Origin: Dryas octopetala
Lineage: Eukaryota; Streptophyta; Magnoliopsida; Rosales; Rosaceae
Reading direction: 5' to 3'
NCBI GenBank assembly: GCA_963921425.1
Contig: OY992839.1
Span: 11,573,409 to 11,637,408 of the forward strand
DNA: 64,000 bases
The position numbers and the translations under genes are program-made. Position 1 is the first letter of the stretch. The number at the start of each line of letters is the position of its first letter. Under the pieces are notes generated by a model. The model searched no databases, was not told where the DNA came from, and was given only the letters and a program-made list of their open reading frames with translations. Shown here in pieces: positions 37,701 to 48,399 of this stretch.

Positions 37701-37841
37701 TGGAGAATCGGGGGACCTGAAGAGGGTTTGGGAGGAAGGGGAGGGGTAGGATGGTCTTTTTGCGACGGAGGAGGGGTATGGTTTGGGTTTGGGGAAGGTG
37801 AGCTTGTGAGGACTTGGGGTGGAAGCAGATATGGAAGCCAT
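31707..37841 (-). CDS. EX1: EXECUTER1, chloroplast singlet-oxygen sensor
   Basis: Eleven exons: 37841-37434, 37340-37224, 37115-37050, 36863-36757, 34422-34341, 33769-33050, 32944-32821, 32644-32475, 32215-32141, 32012-31920 and 31799-31707. The joined frame is 684 residues, the same as recalled for Arabidopsis EX1 (At4g33630). Residues 1 to about 45 form a Ser/Pro/Lys-rich transit peptide. A UVR-type helical pair follows ([12 protein letters not shown] near 145, then [13 protein letters not shown] near 180). A long acidic stretch lies in exon 6. The C-terminal DUF3506/SOS region includes [41 protein letters not shown] and [18 protein letters not shown]1 sits near thylakoid grana margins; its oxidation and FtsH-dependent turnover start singlet-oxygen signalling to the nucleus. 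Trp643, the reported sensor residue, is conserved at exactly that position. Intron 5 is large and carries repeats. Confidence 0.97.
34423..36756. repeat. repeat-bearing intron 5 of EX1
   Basis: This 2.3-kb intron is far longer than the others. Words such as AAGGCGAAGGCATAAGGTGAGGC (shortened here to its AGGCG/AGGC core) occur near 35126-35205 and in partly inverted form near 36210-36345 (CTGAGGCGTTC, CGCCTTGAGGC). This fits a non-autonomous DNA element inserted in the intron. A TA tract is at 35231-35242. Exact borders were not resolved. Confidence 0.4.
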
Positions 37842-38230
37842 TGAAGGAGAAGAGCAGAGAGAGAGAGAGAGGTGTATGTTTGGAGTTGTGGTTGGAGATG
37901 AGAGAGTGAGAGTGAAACGCGTTGTTTTCAGAGAAAGACAGAGGATGTGACTGTGAAATGAATTGTTGGGTGTGTTGTGTTTGTATAAACGGCAGTGGCT
38001 GGCTGGTAACAGGCTTTGGCCAAACTTGACAATGGGATAAGGATCAAGGATCAATCTCATGAAATTCACTTCATTTCCATGCATTCTATATTTTTCCTGT
38101 TTTTTTTTTTTTATGAAAATCTAGATCAAAATATTACGAGACTTTTTTTGTTAACCGAGCAGAAGTATATACCTTTTTTTTTTTTTTTTTTGTATTCCAG
38201 CATTACTTTAGGTATTAAGCTAATGGTACA
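37842..38230 (-). promoter_or_regulatory. EX1 leader and promoter region
   Basis: A GA tract at 37857-37871 lies just upstream of the EX1 start (CT on the coding strand), in a probable 5' UTR. T-runs at 38099-38112 and 38167-38190 follow further upstream. No TATA box was assigned. Confidence 0.35.
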
Positions 38231-38426
38231 CTAGGTAAAGGGACAAAATGAAATTTCTTTATAAGCGGCCAGTCGTTCGAATGCTTATTTTTTTTATTTA
38301 TTATTTGATAGTTGTGACTACTCAATAGTCACATATTTTTTGTTACAATACAATTACATAAAAGTTTACTAAGATTTAAAATTTAGGATTTAAGTTCGAC
38401 CCTTGGAGCTATGCAGTAAAGAAGGT

Positions 38427-38820
38427 AAAATCTCTTATGAATCCTCTAAGTCTAGCATGGATTGTCTACTTTTGACCGGCCTAAGAGATTAGTCTGATGC
38501 TCAAAAATTGACCCAAGACACCCAAGGTTACCAAAAAAAAAAATTTTACGAAGATTTAAGATTGGTAATGTCGAATGTAGGCCTTAAAGTTTAGAGTCTA
38601 CATTGTAAACCTAAATGAAATTCAAACATTAATAAACAACAAAAGAAATAAATTAAATGTCACACGGTAACAAATATGTGATTTTCATGTAGTCATAATT
38701 TTGTTTTTGATAACTGATGGTGTCTTGGGCCAGCTTTGGCGCACTAGATTAATCCTTTAGGCCGATCAAAGACAGACAATTCACGTCGGGCCTAGAGGAT
38801 TCATAAAGGATTTCATATAG
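38427..38820. repeat. inverted repeat with about 100-bp arms
   Basis: About 38427-38527 (TCTTATGAATCCTCTAAG ... GACCCAAGACACC) is repeated inverted at about 38717-38818. Both arms contain the GGCCTAA(A/G)(G)AGATTA-type word. The spacer is about 190 bp. It is probably a foldback or nested-element relic. Confidence 0.6.
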
Positions 38821-38920
38821 TCATAATTTGTTAGTACATAAACTTAAAAAAACAATTTGTCAACTACTGGTATATAAAAAAAAAAAATTTATATTCGGTA
38901 TTTAAACTCAACTTTTCTTT

Positions 38921-39109
38921 CTTCTGTAGGGACTTGGATTCCCTGCCTTGCTTCCCTGCAAAGCTGGTACCAGGCTCAAATCTGAGCCTTTGAAGACAAT
39001 CTCTCTATTTCTACTCTTTCTCTCTCTATTTTGTCTTCAAAGGCTCAGATTTGAGCCTAGCACCAGCTTTGTAGGAAAGCAAGGCAGGGGATCCACTTCT
39101 CTTCTGTAG
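38921..39109. mobile_element. foldback MITE with 9-bp target duplication
   Basis: The 171-bp element (38930-39100) has roughly 68-bp arms that pair almost perfectly: CTTGGATTCCCTGCCTTGCT ... against its reverse complement ending AAGCAAGGCAGGGGATCCAC. The loop is CT-rich. Both sides carry CTTCTGTAG (38921-38929, 39101-39109). The 9-bp duplication suggests Mutator-type mobilisation. Confidence 0.85.
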
Positions 39110-39792
39110 ATGGGGTTAGATGATGGTCCGAATTGGCTCATGAACTTACTGTATGCAATTATTTTTTTTTTTTTTTGTAACTGTTGATGCTTAAAATCTC
39201 TGAAATCGATAATTAATCAACCAATAAATGAAATGAGCAATCTAACCTTCGGAACCGTGACAAATGTTATAAAAAAAAATTCAACTTTACCTTTCTTTTT
39301 TCCGAAAGGAAACTTATAGTGTGAGAGGGGAAAGGAGAACCAAATACAGAAATACAAAACCAGAAGACCCTATATCAAACAACAAGGAACAGCTATACCT
39401 AAGTAAAACGACATCACCAGAAAGACATCATCCAGTGAAAGAAGAAACAAAAAGCATAAAGAAGTAGATGCATGGAGAACCACCAAAATCAAAAAATAAA
39501 ACCAACAGAGAGGAGACATGGCAATGGCAAGCCATCATGCCAACCAGAGAACATGGCTTGAGGACATTTTGTGCATTTATTGGGCTTGTGTGAGCTTCTC
39601 ATCCATGAAGGCATGAACATCTAGAGAATCTTTGCATACATCCTAGATAGTCCATCGAGCATAAAATGGATAGTTTAAATGAATAAAATCTTGTGTTTTG
39701 ACAAAAAAAAAAGTGTGCACTTTATTGTTACTGTGCTGCTTTGATTGCTTGAGTTTAACAATGTACTGTGTTGCTGGAATATATATATATAG

Positions 39793-41449
39793 GCAAGGAG
39801 TAAAATTTTGGTTTTGATGGAAATTTTGATTAAAATTTCGATTCGATAAAATTAGACAAAAAGACGGAAATTGCTATCAAAATACGAAAATTTTAAATGA
39901 AACTTGACCATATGTTTATTTAACATATTATCTACTATATTTATAAAAAATATTGAAGAAACCAAATTATATAGTAGATTTTATATGATATAAAGTTAAT
40001 ATAATGCGCGCTGGACAAATACTGTTAAATAAAATTAGCATAATGAATAAATAAAATTAGTATATTCTTTATACTCTATAATTTATAGACTAAATCCTAA
40101 TACTAAACCCTATATACTCTATATACCTTAATACTCTTTATACTCTATAATTTATAGACTAAACCATATATACTCTATATTGTTTAGGATATGGTATAGC
40201 CGTATAGGATATTAGTGTTTAGGCCATTTAGGATATTTTTAATTATTTTTTATATATAAATATATTAGGGTTCAAAAACAACTAAACGAAACACCAAAAC
40301 GGCCAAACGAAACCCGAAACTTTTTTTTTTCTTTCCAATTGCCCAAAGTCCCCAAACCTCAATCAACCCTAAACCTTTTTTTTTTTTCTTTCCTTTTCAT
40401 TTGTTTTCCAACTTATTTGTTTTTATTTTATACTTAAAATTAAAGAAGGGCAATATCTTTTACCAAAAAAAAAAGAAAGACATTATCACTCACATTGCTA
40501 TATTAATAATCAGGAGGAAGTTTATTGGGAACCATTATAAAAAAAAAAAACAATAAATATAAACAGAGGATTCAATCCTCCTAAAAAAAAAAAAAAACCC
40601 TCCAACCCTCCAACAATAAACATGTCTAACTCATCTGCGTAATAAGTCACACTAATTAATATAAAGAAGGACACGTGGTTTTGAATTTCTCACTTCTCTT
40701 TCTAAGTTTCTATTTCTCATCTTTTTCCCAAAAAGTCGGAATATGGTAGCCGTAGATAAGGGTTGACCACATCTGTAATTGTGGCAACTATGTGACCATT
40801 CAATAATTATATATTTTTAATAAAGTTTATAAATATTTATAATGGTTAATTTAGAGCTTAACATTTATGCTTAAAGTCTAAAGACTATGTTGTAAATGGA
40901 ACTCAAGTATTATCAAAAATAAGTTGTAATTGGCATATAGTCACAATTGTGTAATTGTCATATACAATTTTTTTTTTTTTAACGAAAAATGAGTGAGCCT
41001 TCTCTTTTTTTGGCCAGGGAAAATGAGTGAGCCTTCAAATGAGCGTTTGATGGGTATCTGAATATTGGACAAGGCCCTAGACAAATTCCTTCCCTCCCCT
41101 TAATATATAAAACAAAAAAATTTGTGAATTAATATTGTATGGTTTCTTGAGGCCTCTAGGAAATTTTGCCAAGCATTGTGGTTTTGTGAGAAATATCTAG
41201 AGTTGTGGAACAAAGAAGATAATATTATGTTTACAAACATTATGCAGGCACAGCAGCTTCGTAGTCACTTCCGATTTGTATGGAAAAAATAAAGTTGTTT
41301 TGACTTGTAAAAGTAAAACTGCTCCAGGCCTCCAGCTCCCCCATTCCCCATTTCCCCTTTCTTTCCTTTTTTGTTTTCCACTTTTCCTTTCTCTCCACAG
41401 ACTCCACCCCTTTCTTCTTTTCCTTTCTCTCCACAAACTCCACCCTATG

Positions 41450-41501
<52 letters not shown>

Positions 41502-41949
41502 TCTCTCGGCATCCTCATCACCAGCCCACCATCACCCTCATCTCGCCCCTGCCGCCACCCCCCACCGCCGAAACCCACCGAAAACCCAACCCCTCTTCTC
41601 TTCCTCCCTTCTTTTCTTCCTCCCTCCATGGCCTCAACTCCCAAGTGAGAAAGAGATCTGAGTTTGGGGGAGATTTGGGGCTGATCTGAGTTTGGGGGAA
41701 AGATCTCAGTTTGTGGTTGCTAGTGTTAGTCACAGCAGATTTGGGTGAAATTTCAACGAAATTTGACAAAATTTTACAAAAACAAACATATTCCGAGTTT
41801 GAAATTTCGGGCGAAATTTAACCGAAATTTAACGAAATTTTGCCGAAATAATACCGAAAAATAATGGATACTTGATAAAATTTCGGAACCTCAAAAAAAC
41901 GAAAATTTCGGCGAAATTTCGTCGAAATTTTTGAAATTTCATTCCTGGT
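39793..41949. mobile_element. possible non-autonomous hAT-like element
   Basis: The right end (41790-41949) is a dense array of GAAATTTCG(G/T)CGAAATTT words finishing GAAATTTCATTCCTGG, typical of hAT subterminal repeats and terminus. The left side near 39793-39900 has CAAGGAGTAAAATTTTGG and GGAAATTTTGATTAAAATTTCG, a weaker mirror of it. Between them are AT-rich DNA, a (CT)n tract at 41453-41494 and no transposase. An 8-bp target duplication was not found. Confidence 0.4.
41453..41510. repeat. (CT)n microsatellite
   Basis: About 20 CT units followed by a short interrupted tract. The proline/serine and Arg/Glu frames on both strands here are repeat artefacts. Confidence 0.95.
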
Positions 41950-41952
41950 GTT

Positions 41953-42280
41953 CTAATGAGGGATCCCTCTTGTGGGGTCTACACGAGTCGTTTTATATCG
42001 ATCCGAATTGTTTATTTTTTACATCTCCATTAATAAATCATATTTGCAAAAAATCAGCCAAATCGAAAATCATTTGCGTATCTAACTTTGATTAAACAAA
42101 TAAACAACTTTATCGAAAATATTTGGTTTATCTATTTGTTTGATCAAAGTTAGATAGACAAATGATTTCCGATTTGGCTGATTTTTTGCAAGGATAATCT
42201 ATCAATAAAGATGTAAAAATGAACGGTTCGAATCCACCCAAGACAACTCGTGTGGGCCCCATAGGGGATCCCTTATTGGA
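41953..42280. mobile_element. MITE with long inverted repeats
   Basis: The arms pair over most of the roughly 325-bp length. The outer ends are AATGAGGGATCCC and, inverted, AATAAGGGATCCC; the inner arms share TTGCAAAAAATCAGCCAAATCG. The centre is near 42115. Non-coding. Confidence 0.75.
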
Positions 42281-42310
42281 AGGCCCCTGTATACAAATAT
42301 ATATATATAT

Positions 42311-42690
42311 ATGAAAATTTTCAAGTAAGGATGTCTTTACTTTAAAAAAAGTAAAAACATCCTCTTTGGACCTACAATTCAATGATCAGAACTATCTATA
42401 TTTTAGAACATCATTTAAAGATTATCGTTGCAAAAAATCAGCCAGATCGGAAACTATTTAGCCAGTTTATTATATCAAACATCATTTCAATTTTATCTGA
42501 TGGACTGTATTTGTTTGCACAGTTTAGGTGACCAAACAATTACCGATTTAGCTGATTTTTTACAGGGGTTTGAGAAGGGACCTAAAATATGAATGGTTCC
42601 GATTATGAAACTATATTGTCTGGTGGTACTAAGAGAGGATGTTCTTACTTTTCTTAAAGTAAGGACATCCTTATGTGAACCGGACTATAT
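42311..42690. mobile_element. second MITE with inverted ends
   Basis: The left end TAAGGATGTCTTTACTTTA pairs with right TAAAGTAAGGACATCCTTA. The interior also holds the TGCAAAAAATCAGCCAGATC word and its inverse. Related to, but distinct from, the element at 41953-42280. It is flanked on both sides by TA repeats, which hides any target duplication. Confidence 0.7.
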
Positions 42691-42743
42691 ATATATAATT
42701 TTATTCAGGTGCGGACGTTTGTACCTGATTGAGCATGTATATA

Positions 42744-43297
42744 TAGAGGAAATTACAGATTTAGTCAACTTATTTTATACCTAGTTAAATTTAGGTCTAC
42801 AATATTTTTTAAGTTCTGTTTTAGTCTATTAATTGTTTCACTTATTCAATAAAGGTCCAGATTTGTTTTCTCAAATTTAGCTTGCCTTTTATCCTATCAA
42901 ATCTCACCCAAATTCAGCAAACATATACTTGTTTAAAAGCTATGCATCTCTTCTTTACAATCATATAAAGATCATTCAAATTAAAATTATAAAACTTAAG
43001 ATAATTGATCCTAAAGTAGGGTACCCGAAACTGCCAATTTTTCAAATTTCACTCAATTTCAATTCTCTTATATTATAATACTCCAAATTGGTTCCCATGA
43101 CTAAGAAATGATGAAATATAACTTATACTTCAATTATAATTGAAGAAAATACAACCCAAAGGATTTAAAGTCATAAATCTAGACTTTTACTGAACAAGTG
43201 AAACAATTAGTGGACCAAAACAGAACTTAAAAACAAATCGTGGACTAAAATTGAACTGGGTATAAAATAAGTGGACCAAATCTGTAATTTCCTTTAT
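42744..43297. mobile_element. inverted-end element with TA-rich insertion site
   Basis: AGGAAATTACAGATTTAGTC at about 42747 pairs with GACCAAATCTGTAATTTCCT near 43293. Pairing continues for about 110 bp (TTATTTTATACC; GTTCTGTTTTAGTC; AATTGTTTCACTT and their inverses). The interior of about 330 bp is AT-rich. TATATATA flanks both ends. Confidence 0.7.
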
Positions 43298-43851
43298 ATA
43301 TATATATATGCCTATTTATAAGGAATCTCTTGTGGAGTCCGCTCCACATTGTATTTTGATGATCAGCATCTATTTTCTTGGTCTCCATTGAAGGATTATC
43401 TTTACAAAAAATTAAATTAATCAAAAACCATTTAACCGTTAATTAAATAGTTATGGTCATCATTTCAAGTGTTTATCGAAAATATTATGTATTAATGGTT
43501 GGTTTTGGTAATTGGGTTGATTGATAGAATTGAGTGGAACACTTTCAGTTTCAACCTATTATAGCTTAGGTTTGTGACCTATTAGGAAGAAACTTTATTA
43601 TAGTATAGATAAACTACCAGAAAAATGAGCATTCTTACAAGAAAACATGCAGGTGTTTAACCTGTACATTCATGAAAATGCTGGTTCAATTTCCTTTATA
43701 AGTTTTTTTCTTACAATATTTACTGCATATTAAACAAATATCTACAAATATTAAAACCCCATGCTTATTTATCAACTGATGAGAAATTGTTGCACACAAT
43801 TTTACTTTTTAACTGCATCTTTCAGGCTGCGATCTAACTTGTAACTAAAAC
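43298..43851. other. spacer 3' of PYD3
   Basis: It starts with a further partial MITE-like stretch (CTTGTGGAGTCCGCTCCACA, TTTACAAAAAATTAAATTAA) and continues into the probable 3' UTR of PYD3. No gene is seen. Confidence 0.4.
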
Positions 43852-46800
43852 TTAGGAAGACTTCTTATGTAACAGGGGATCAGAAATGACTTGGGGCTCA
43901 AAATCCGGCTTCAAGTAACCAGAAAGCACGTCTGCATACAACTCATAACGAGCAGTCATTCGGAATCCCCACTTGTCTTTTATCTGCCTACAGAGGTTGA
44001 GGTCCATGTCTGAGATCATCAACCCATCCCTATGGCGGGATAGAGAAGGAGTGCATGAGGCATCTGGGGCTGAAAAATGACTGGATCCATAGAAATGCCC
44101 AAAATCTGCATGTTGTGGCTTGCCATCACCTGAAGTGAATGGATTTGGGAAAACCTCTGTCCCTACACGGTTGATTGACCCAACAAAGTAATTATTTGCA
44201 ATTGCAGCATTACGAGCCTGCAGAACAGAACAGTCCAATGGTGTTAATTGACTACTGGGAAGCAAAATAAGGAAATCTTCATCCAGGACTTGCATACAAA
44301 ATGTCATACAATTTATTAGACGATTACATATATTTTGGTATATAGCTAGTATTAGATAATTCAAGCAGCATAACATAAAAGTTGTACATTCACCCATTTC
44401 ATAAAGTTTGTGCAAATCGCCAAATGGCTCATGTCCAATAGACTGATAAATTTATAATCACAAGCCCAATTAAGATACCAAGGGAAATCTGCCTTGAAGA
44501 AAAAGACTTCTTTCCTAGTGTGGTAGAAAAACTTTAGTTCTTGGCTTCTGTTAAAGGTATTTCCTCTCCATATATGCCATGTCCGTTGCATCATAATTCA
44601 TTTTGAAAGCAGAATTTTAAAGAATCAGAGAGAACTATATTGCACAAGAGTGGATTATAAAATGAAGATTGAGTAAAAAGTAATCTTACTGAGGCCACAC
44701 AGGTTTGCAGAGTTATAAGAGAAAATATCTCAAAGCAGTAATCCGTGAAAATAAAAGAGATGGGTAACAGATCACCTCAATGGGCCACATCGGTTCGCTA
44801 AGTTCACCAACAGTGGCGGAAGGATTGAAAACAATCTCTGCGCCATTCAAGCCAAACACTAACCAATTCAAAGGATGGTGCCTTCCATAACATATATTAA
44901 CAGCAATTTTTCCATAAGCTGTCTCAAACACCGGATGTCCAGTATTTCCTTCCATATAATACGTACTCTCGTTGAAGTCCCCAACTCTTGGTATATGGTT
45001 CTGTCCACTATCATTTGTCAATATGCCTTCAACAGAAAAGTATGCAACTAACAAATAATCTAACAGATATACTGATTTTACCTTTCGATGCTTGCCAATT
45101 ATGTTGCCATTATTTCCAATTATGACAGCAGTGTTCCAGAGAGTCTCTCCATGATTGACATCCCTCTCAAGAATTGGACTTATAATGACCATGTTATATT
45201 TCCGTGCAAGATCCTGGAGAAATCGAGTTGATTCCCCATCTACAGGCTCTGCAAATTCACACCACCTCTTCTCCCGCGTACAAAAGGCAAATGGCATCGT
45301 CCATGCTTCCTGGATTAAATTTAAATGGATGTGCTTGAAATTATCAGACACCAGTATAAAGTCAACAAAAAAGAGTTTCATGCAGCATGGCAAGAGGGCA
45401 TGACGAACCTGCAAGCATAATATGTTGACTCCTGAATCACCTGCAGCATCAATTATTGGCTTTAATTTATCAAAGATAGCCCTTTTCTGGTCCAAAAAGT
45501 GGGCAGTAGTCGGAAGAGCTATAGAGTTTTGAATGAGACCAACCCTAACTATTCGAGGTTCTCTCAACAACTCTTTCTCAGCAAGAAAGCAGAAAGCCTG
45601 AAAGAATATATAGATCAACAATTCAGAATAATCAATAGGATAGTAGCAATTGATTAAGGACATACAATAGGGAAGATACACAGGTGTAAAAAATGAAAGC
45701 TTCATTGTGTGGTATTTTGGAAATTATATAGTGGTTATACGGGTCACTAGAAGGTAGTTCAGAAATCAAATAAATCTGGAATGGACGAGTCTTATGGGGC
45801 TTTATTATGAAAATTTTATTTCTTTGTAATGGACTGGACTCGGAATTTTTATGTTGAGCTTAAAGTAAAATGTGTAAATAAATAAAATGGGAGTGAAGCA
45901 TATATATGACATATAAACAGCTTCATAGTAGCACATGTTAGAGTTATCATGCTTTATGAGTTGTATCTATTTGATGTTTGGAATGCAAGCAAACCTTAGT
46001 GTTGCAAAGATCTCTTTAGAAACTAATTGAAACACAAAAAGATAAGGCATAGTATTGAATACTTCAAAGAGATTCTAAGACTAGGCTGTCAGAGGAACAT
46101 GTAAAAGCTCTCAATTAGTGATCAATTAGTTAGTTTATAGTTATGCAGTTGTAACCTTCTTTGACTGAAGGGAGGGAAATCATGGGCTGGTTTGTGTTAA
46201 AAGCAATAACTGAACATCAGAAATTCATTTCAATAAGGCTTTATCTTTCAGAAAGATTTTTCATTTTTTCCTACAAACACTTTCTGTGACTGTCACAAAC
46301 ATCCAAGCCTACTAAAAAGGACTTTGATAGCCCTGTATCAGACCTCCCTTGATTGTGGACTGCTGGCTTGAGCTTGGTAGTGCAGATCATTGGACAACAG
46401 TTAAAAGTAAATGCCTACCTGGAGGTCAAAATCATGTTCTGAAGAGAGAGCTTTAGCATATTCTGGGACAGAAATTGTTTCAAGTGGCTTTCCGCGATTC
46501 AGACCCAAAAGAATACGGCTGACTTCCTGAAAAAGGTTAATTGTACCATAAAAAATGTCATAATACATCTGCATCTGATCAATGCAAATAAGAAATAACA
46601 CCAATTAACAAGGTAGAAATATAATTGGTTTGGTATTCATGGAAATTGCAAGACTTTCAAATCAATCAGGTTTCAGTGCGAAGAAATTCAATTCCCAAAC
46701 GAAAAATGAAACTGAGGTCGCAACTTTCAACATTTTACGGACCCTTTGAACTGAATCAGGCAAATCTGAAAAACATTTCATAAACAAATCTAACAGAAAT

Positions 46801-47440
46801 GAGAAATAGATGATCTACATAGCTATTTTTACAAATTTCTTTCGTAGTTAGCAACCAGCCGAACTAGCATTCTATATTTTAAAATTACAGAGAAAGTTGT
46901 CAATTTAATCATGTGCCATATCTAAGAGTTGTCATATACAGAAACTTTCTATTATATATTCTAAAAAAAAAAAAAAAAATTGCAATTCAATGTAATTTTA
47001 GAATTTGAAAGAAGCTAAATTCTAATTGAAAGCAATAATCTTCTTGTTTTCCTAATTGGGTACAATCCGAATGTCCATTTGAATTACCTAATAAATCTGT
47101 AACCCAAATCCTCCAAACCCAAAATTACAAATTCGTTAAGAATTGTCATATTGCTATTATCAAATGAAAATAAACTCAGACCGAAAATCGTTGACTTCAG
47201 AGGACTCGAACCCCACGAAGAATCAATCAAATCGATGAAAATCGGTGACCAAAAGCACCAAAATCAGAACCCAACAGAGAGAAAATTAAGAAATGTGACC
47301 TGGAAGAGATGGGGTTTTAGATTTTCGCGGAGGAGGTGGTCAAGCGAGTCGTACCCACAAACGGAACCATCACTGTAGGCCTTGGTTGATTCTTGAACAC
47401 GCCCGTATTCTGAGTCGATTTTTTGGGCTGTTTTTTCCAT
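43852..47440 (-). CDS. PYD3: beta-ureidopropionase (PYD3), pyrimidine catabolism
   Basis: Six exons, 47440-47300, 46526-46419, 45597-45409, 45309-45082, 45000-44776 and 44217-43852, encode 418 residues, slightly longer than Arabidopsis PYD3 (At5g64370, 408 as recalled). The enzyme hydrolyses N-carbamoyl-beta-alanine to beta-alanine, CO2 and ammonia in the last step of uracil degradation. It belongs to the nitrilase (C-N hydrolase) superfamily. The catalytic Glu-Lys-Cys triad is visible: Glu147 (start of [13 protein letters not shown]), Lys222 (end of IIGKHRK) and Cys259 ([11 protein letters not shown]). Other conserved blocks are [47 protein letters not shown] and [11 protein letters not shown]. 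The start at 47440 gives MEKTAQK and is preceded by a probable short leader. Confidence 0.96.
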
Positions 47441-47745
47441 TTCGGTTTCTTTGTTATTGTTCTTGGTTTGGAGGAGGAGGACAGTTGCTACTGTATGTGT
47501 TCATGTGCTGATGAGATGAGAGAGTGATTGCATGAAGACATTTCCCCCTACTCCCAATAATATGATTAACTTAATTATTATTAAATTAGAGTCAGATTAG
47601 GAATAATGATTAACAAATAAATCACCAAATTCATTAATCAAATTAATTAGAAGTTTTGTTTTTTTGCCAGAAAAATGAATTTGGCGCATCGGGTGAACTC
47701 TTATCTACTGCATGAACCAAATACCTGTTGTTTTTTTTTTTTAGT
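47441..47745 (-). promoter_or_regulatory. PYD3 upstream region
   Basis: About 300 bp between the PYD3 start and the first terminal-inverted-repeat element. It is AT-rich beyond a GA-rich probable leader (47470-47530). No specific element is assigned. Confidence 0.3.
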
Positions 47746-48135
47746 GCTGCTATTTGCACACCATTATTTTTCTTTTTGCATACTATTTTCTCATTTTTTC
47801 TTATTTCACACCTTTACACTCTTCTTAAAATTGAATTTTTTCATATACACACCCCTTTTAATTACCAAAATATCTCAACTTAATTAATCTTACCAAATTT
47901 CTCTTACACACCCCACCTAATCCATTCAAACAATACACACTCCACCCAACCCATTCAGACAACACACACCCCACCCTGCCTCTGCCCTTCCCCTTCCCCT
48001 TCCCCCTCTTACCCCGACCACCTCCATTTCCTCCCTTCCCTTGCCCTCTCTCTCTCTCTCATTCCCTCTCTCCTCTCTCTTTCTCTGTCTCTGTCTAGGT
48101 CCGGCAACCACCCCACCCCCTCTCTGCCCCTCCGG

Positions 48136-48140
48136 TGACC

Positions 48141-48187
<47 letters not shown>
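48136..48187. repeat. (CT)n microsatellite and CT-rich minisatellite
   Basis: About 22 CT units, followed to about 48400 by diverged copies of a roughly 65-75 bp unit containing CTCTGTCCAGCTCCGGCGAC. Frames on both strands here (48009-48479) are repeat artefacts. Confidence 0.9.
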
Positions 48188-48191
<4 letters not shown>

Positions 48192-48399
48192 TCTCTGCCT
48201 CTGTCCAGCTCCGACGACCACCCCACCCTCTCCCTTTCCCTCTCCCTTTCTTTGCCTCTGTCCAACTCCGGCGACCACCCCACCATCTCCCTTTCCCTCT
48301 CCCTTTCTCTGCCTCTGTCCAGCTCCAGCTCTAGCGACCACCTTTCCCTATCCCCTTCCCTCTCCCTTTCTTTGTCTCTGTCCAGCTCCGGCAACCACC

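Noticed and set aside
41240..41769. Arg/Glu-rich and Ser/Leu/Pro-rich open frames on both strands
   Set aside because: They are translations of a CT/GA microsatellite and its surroundings, with no domain and no splice context.
44218..44594. Extension of the PYD3 last-exon frame
   Set aside because: The exon begins at 44217 after a TTCTGCAG acceptor; the extra codons are intronic.
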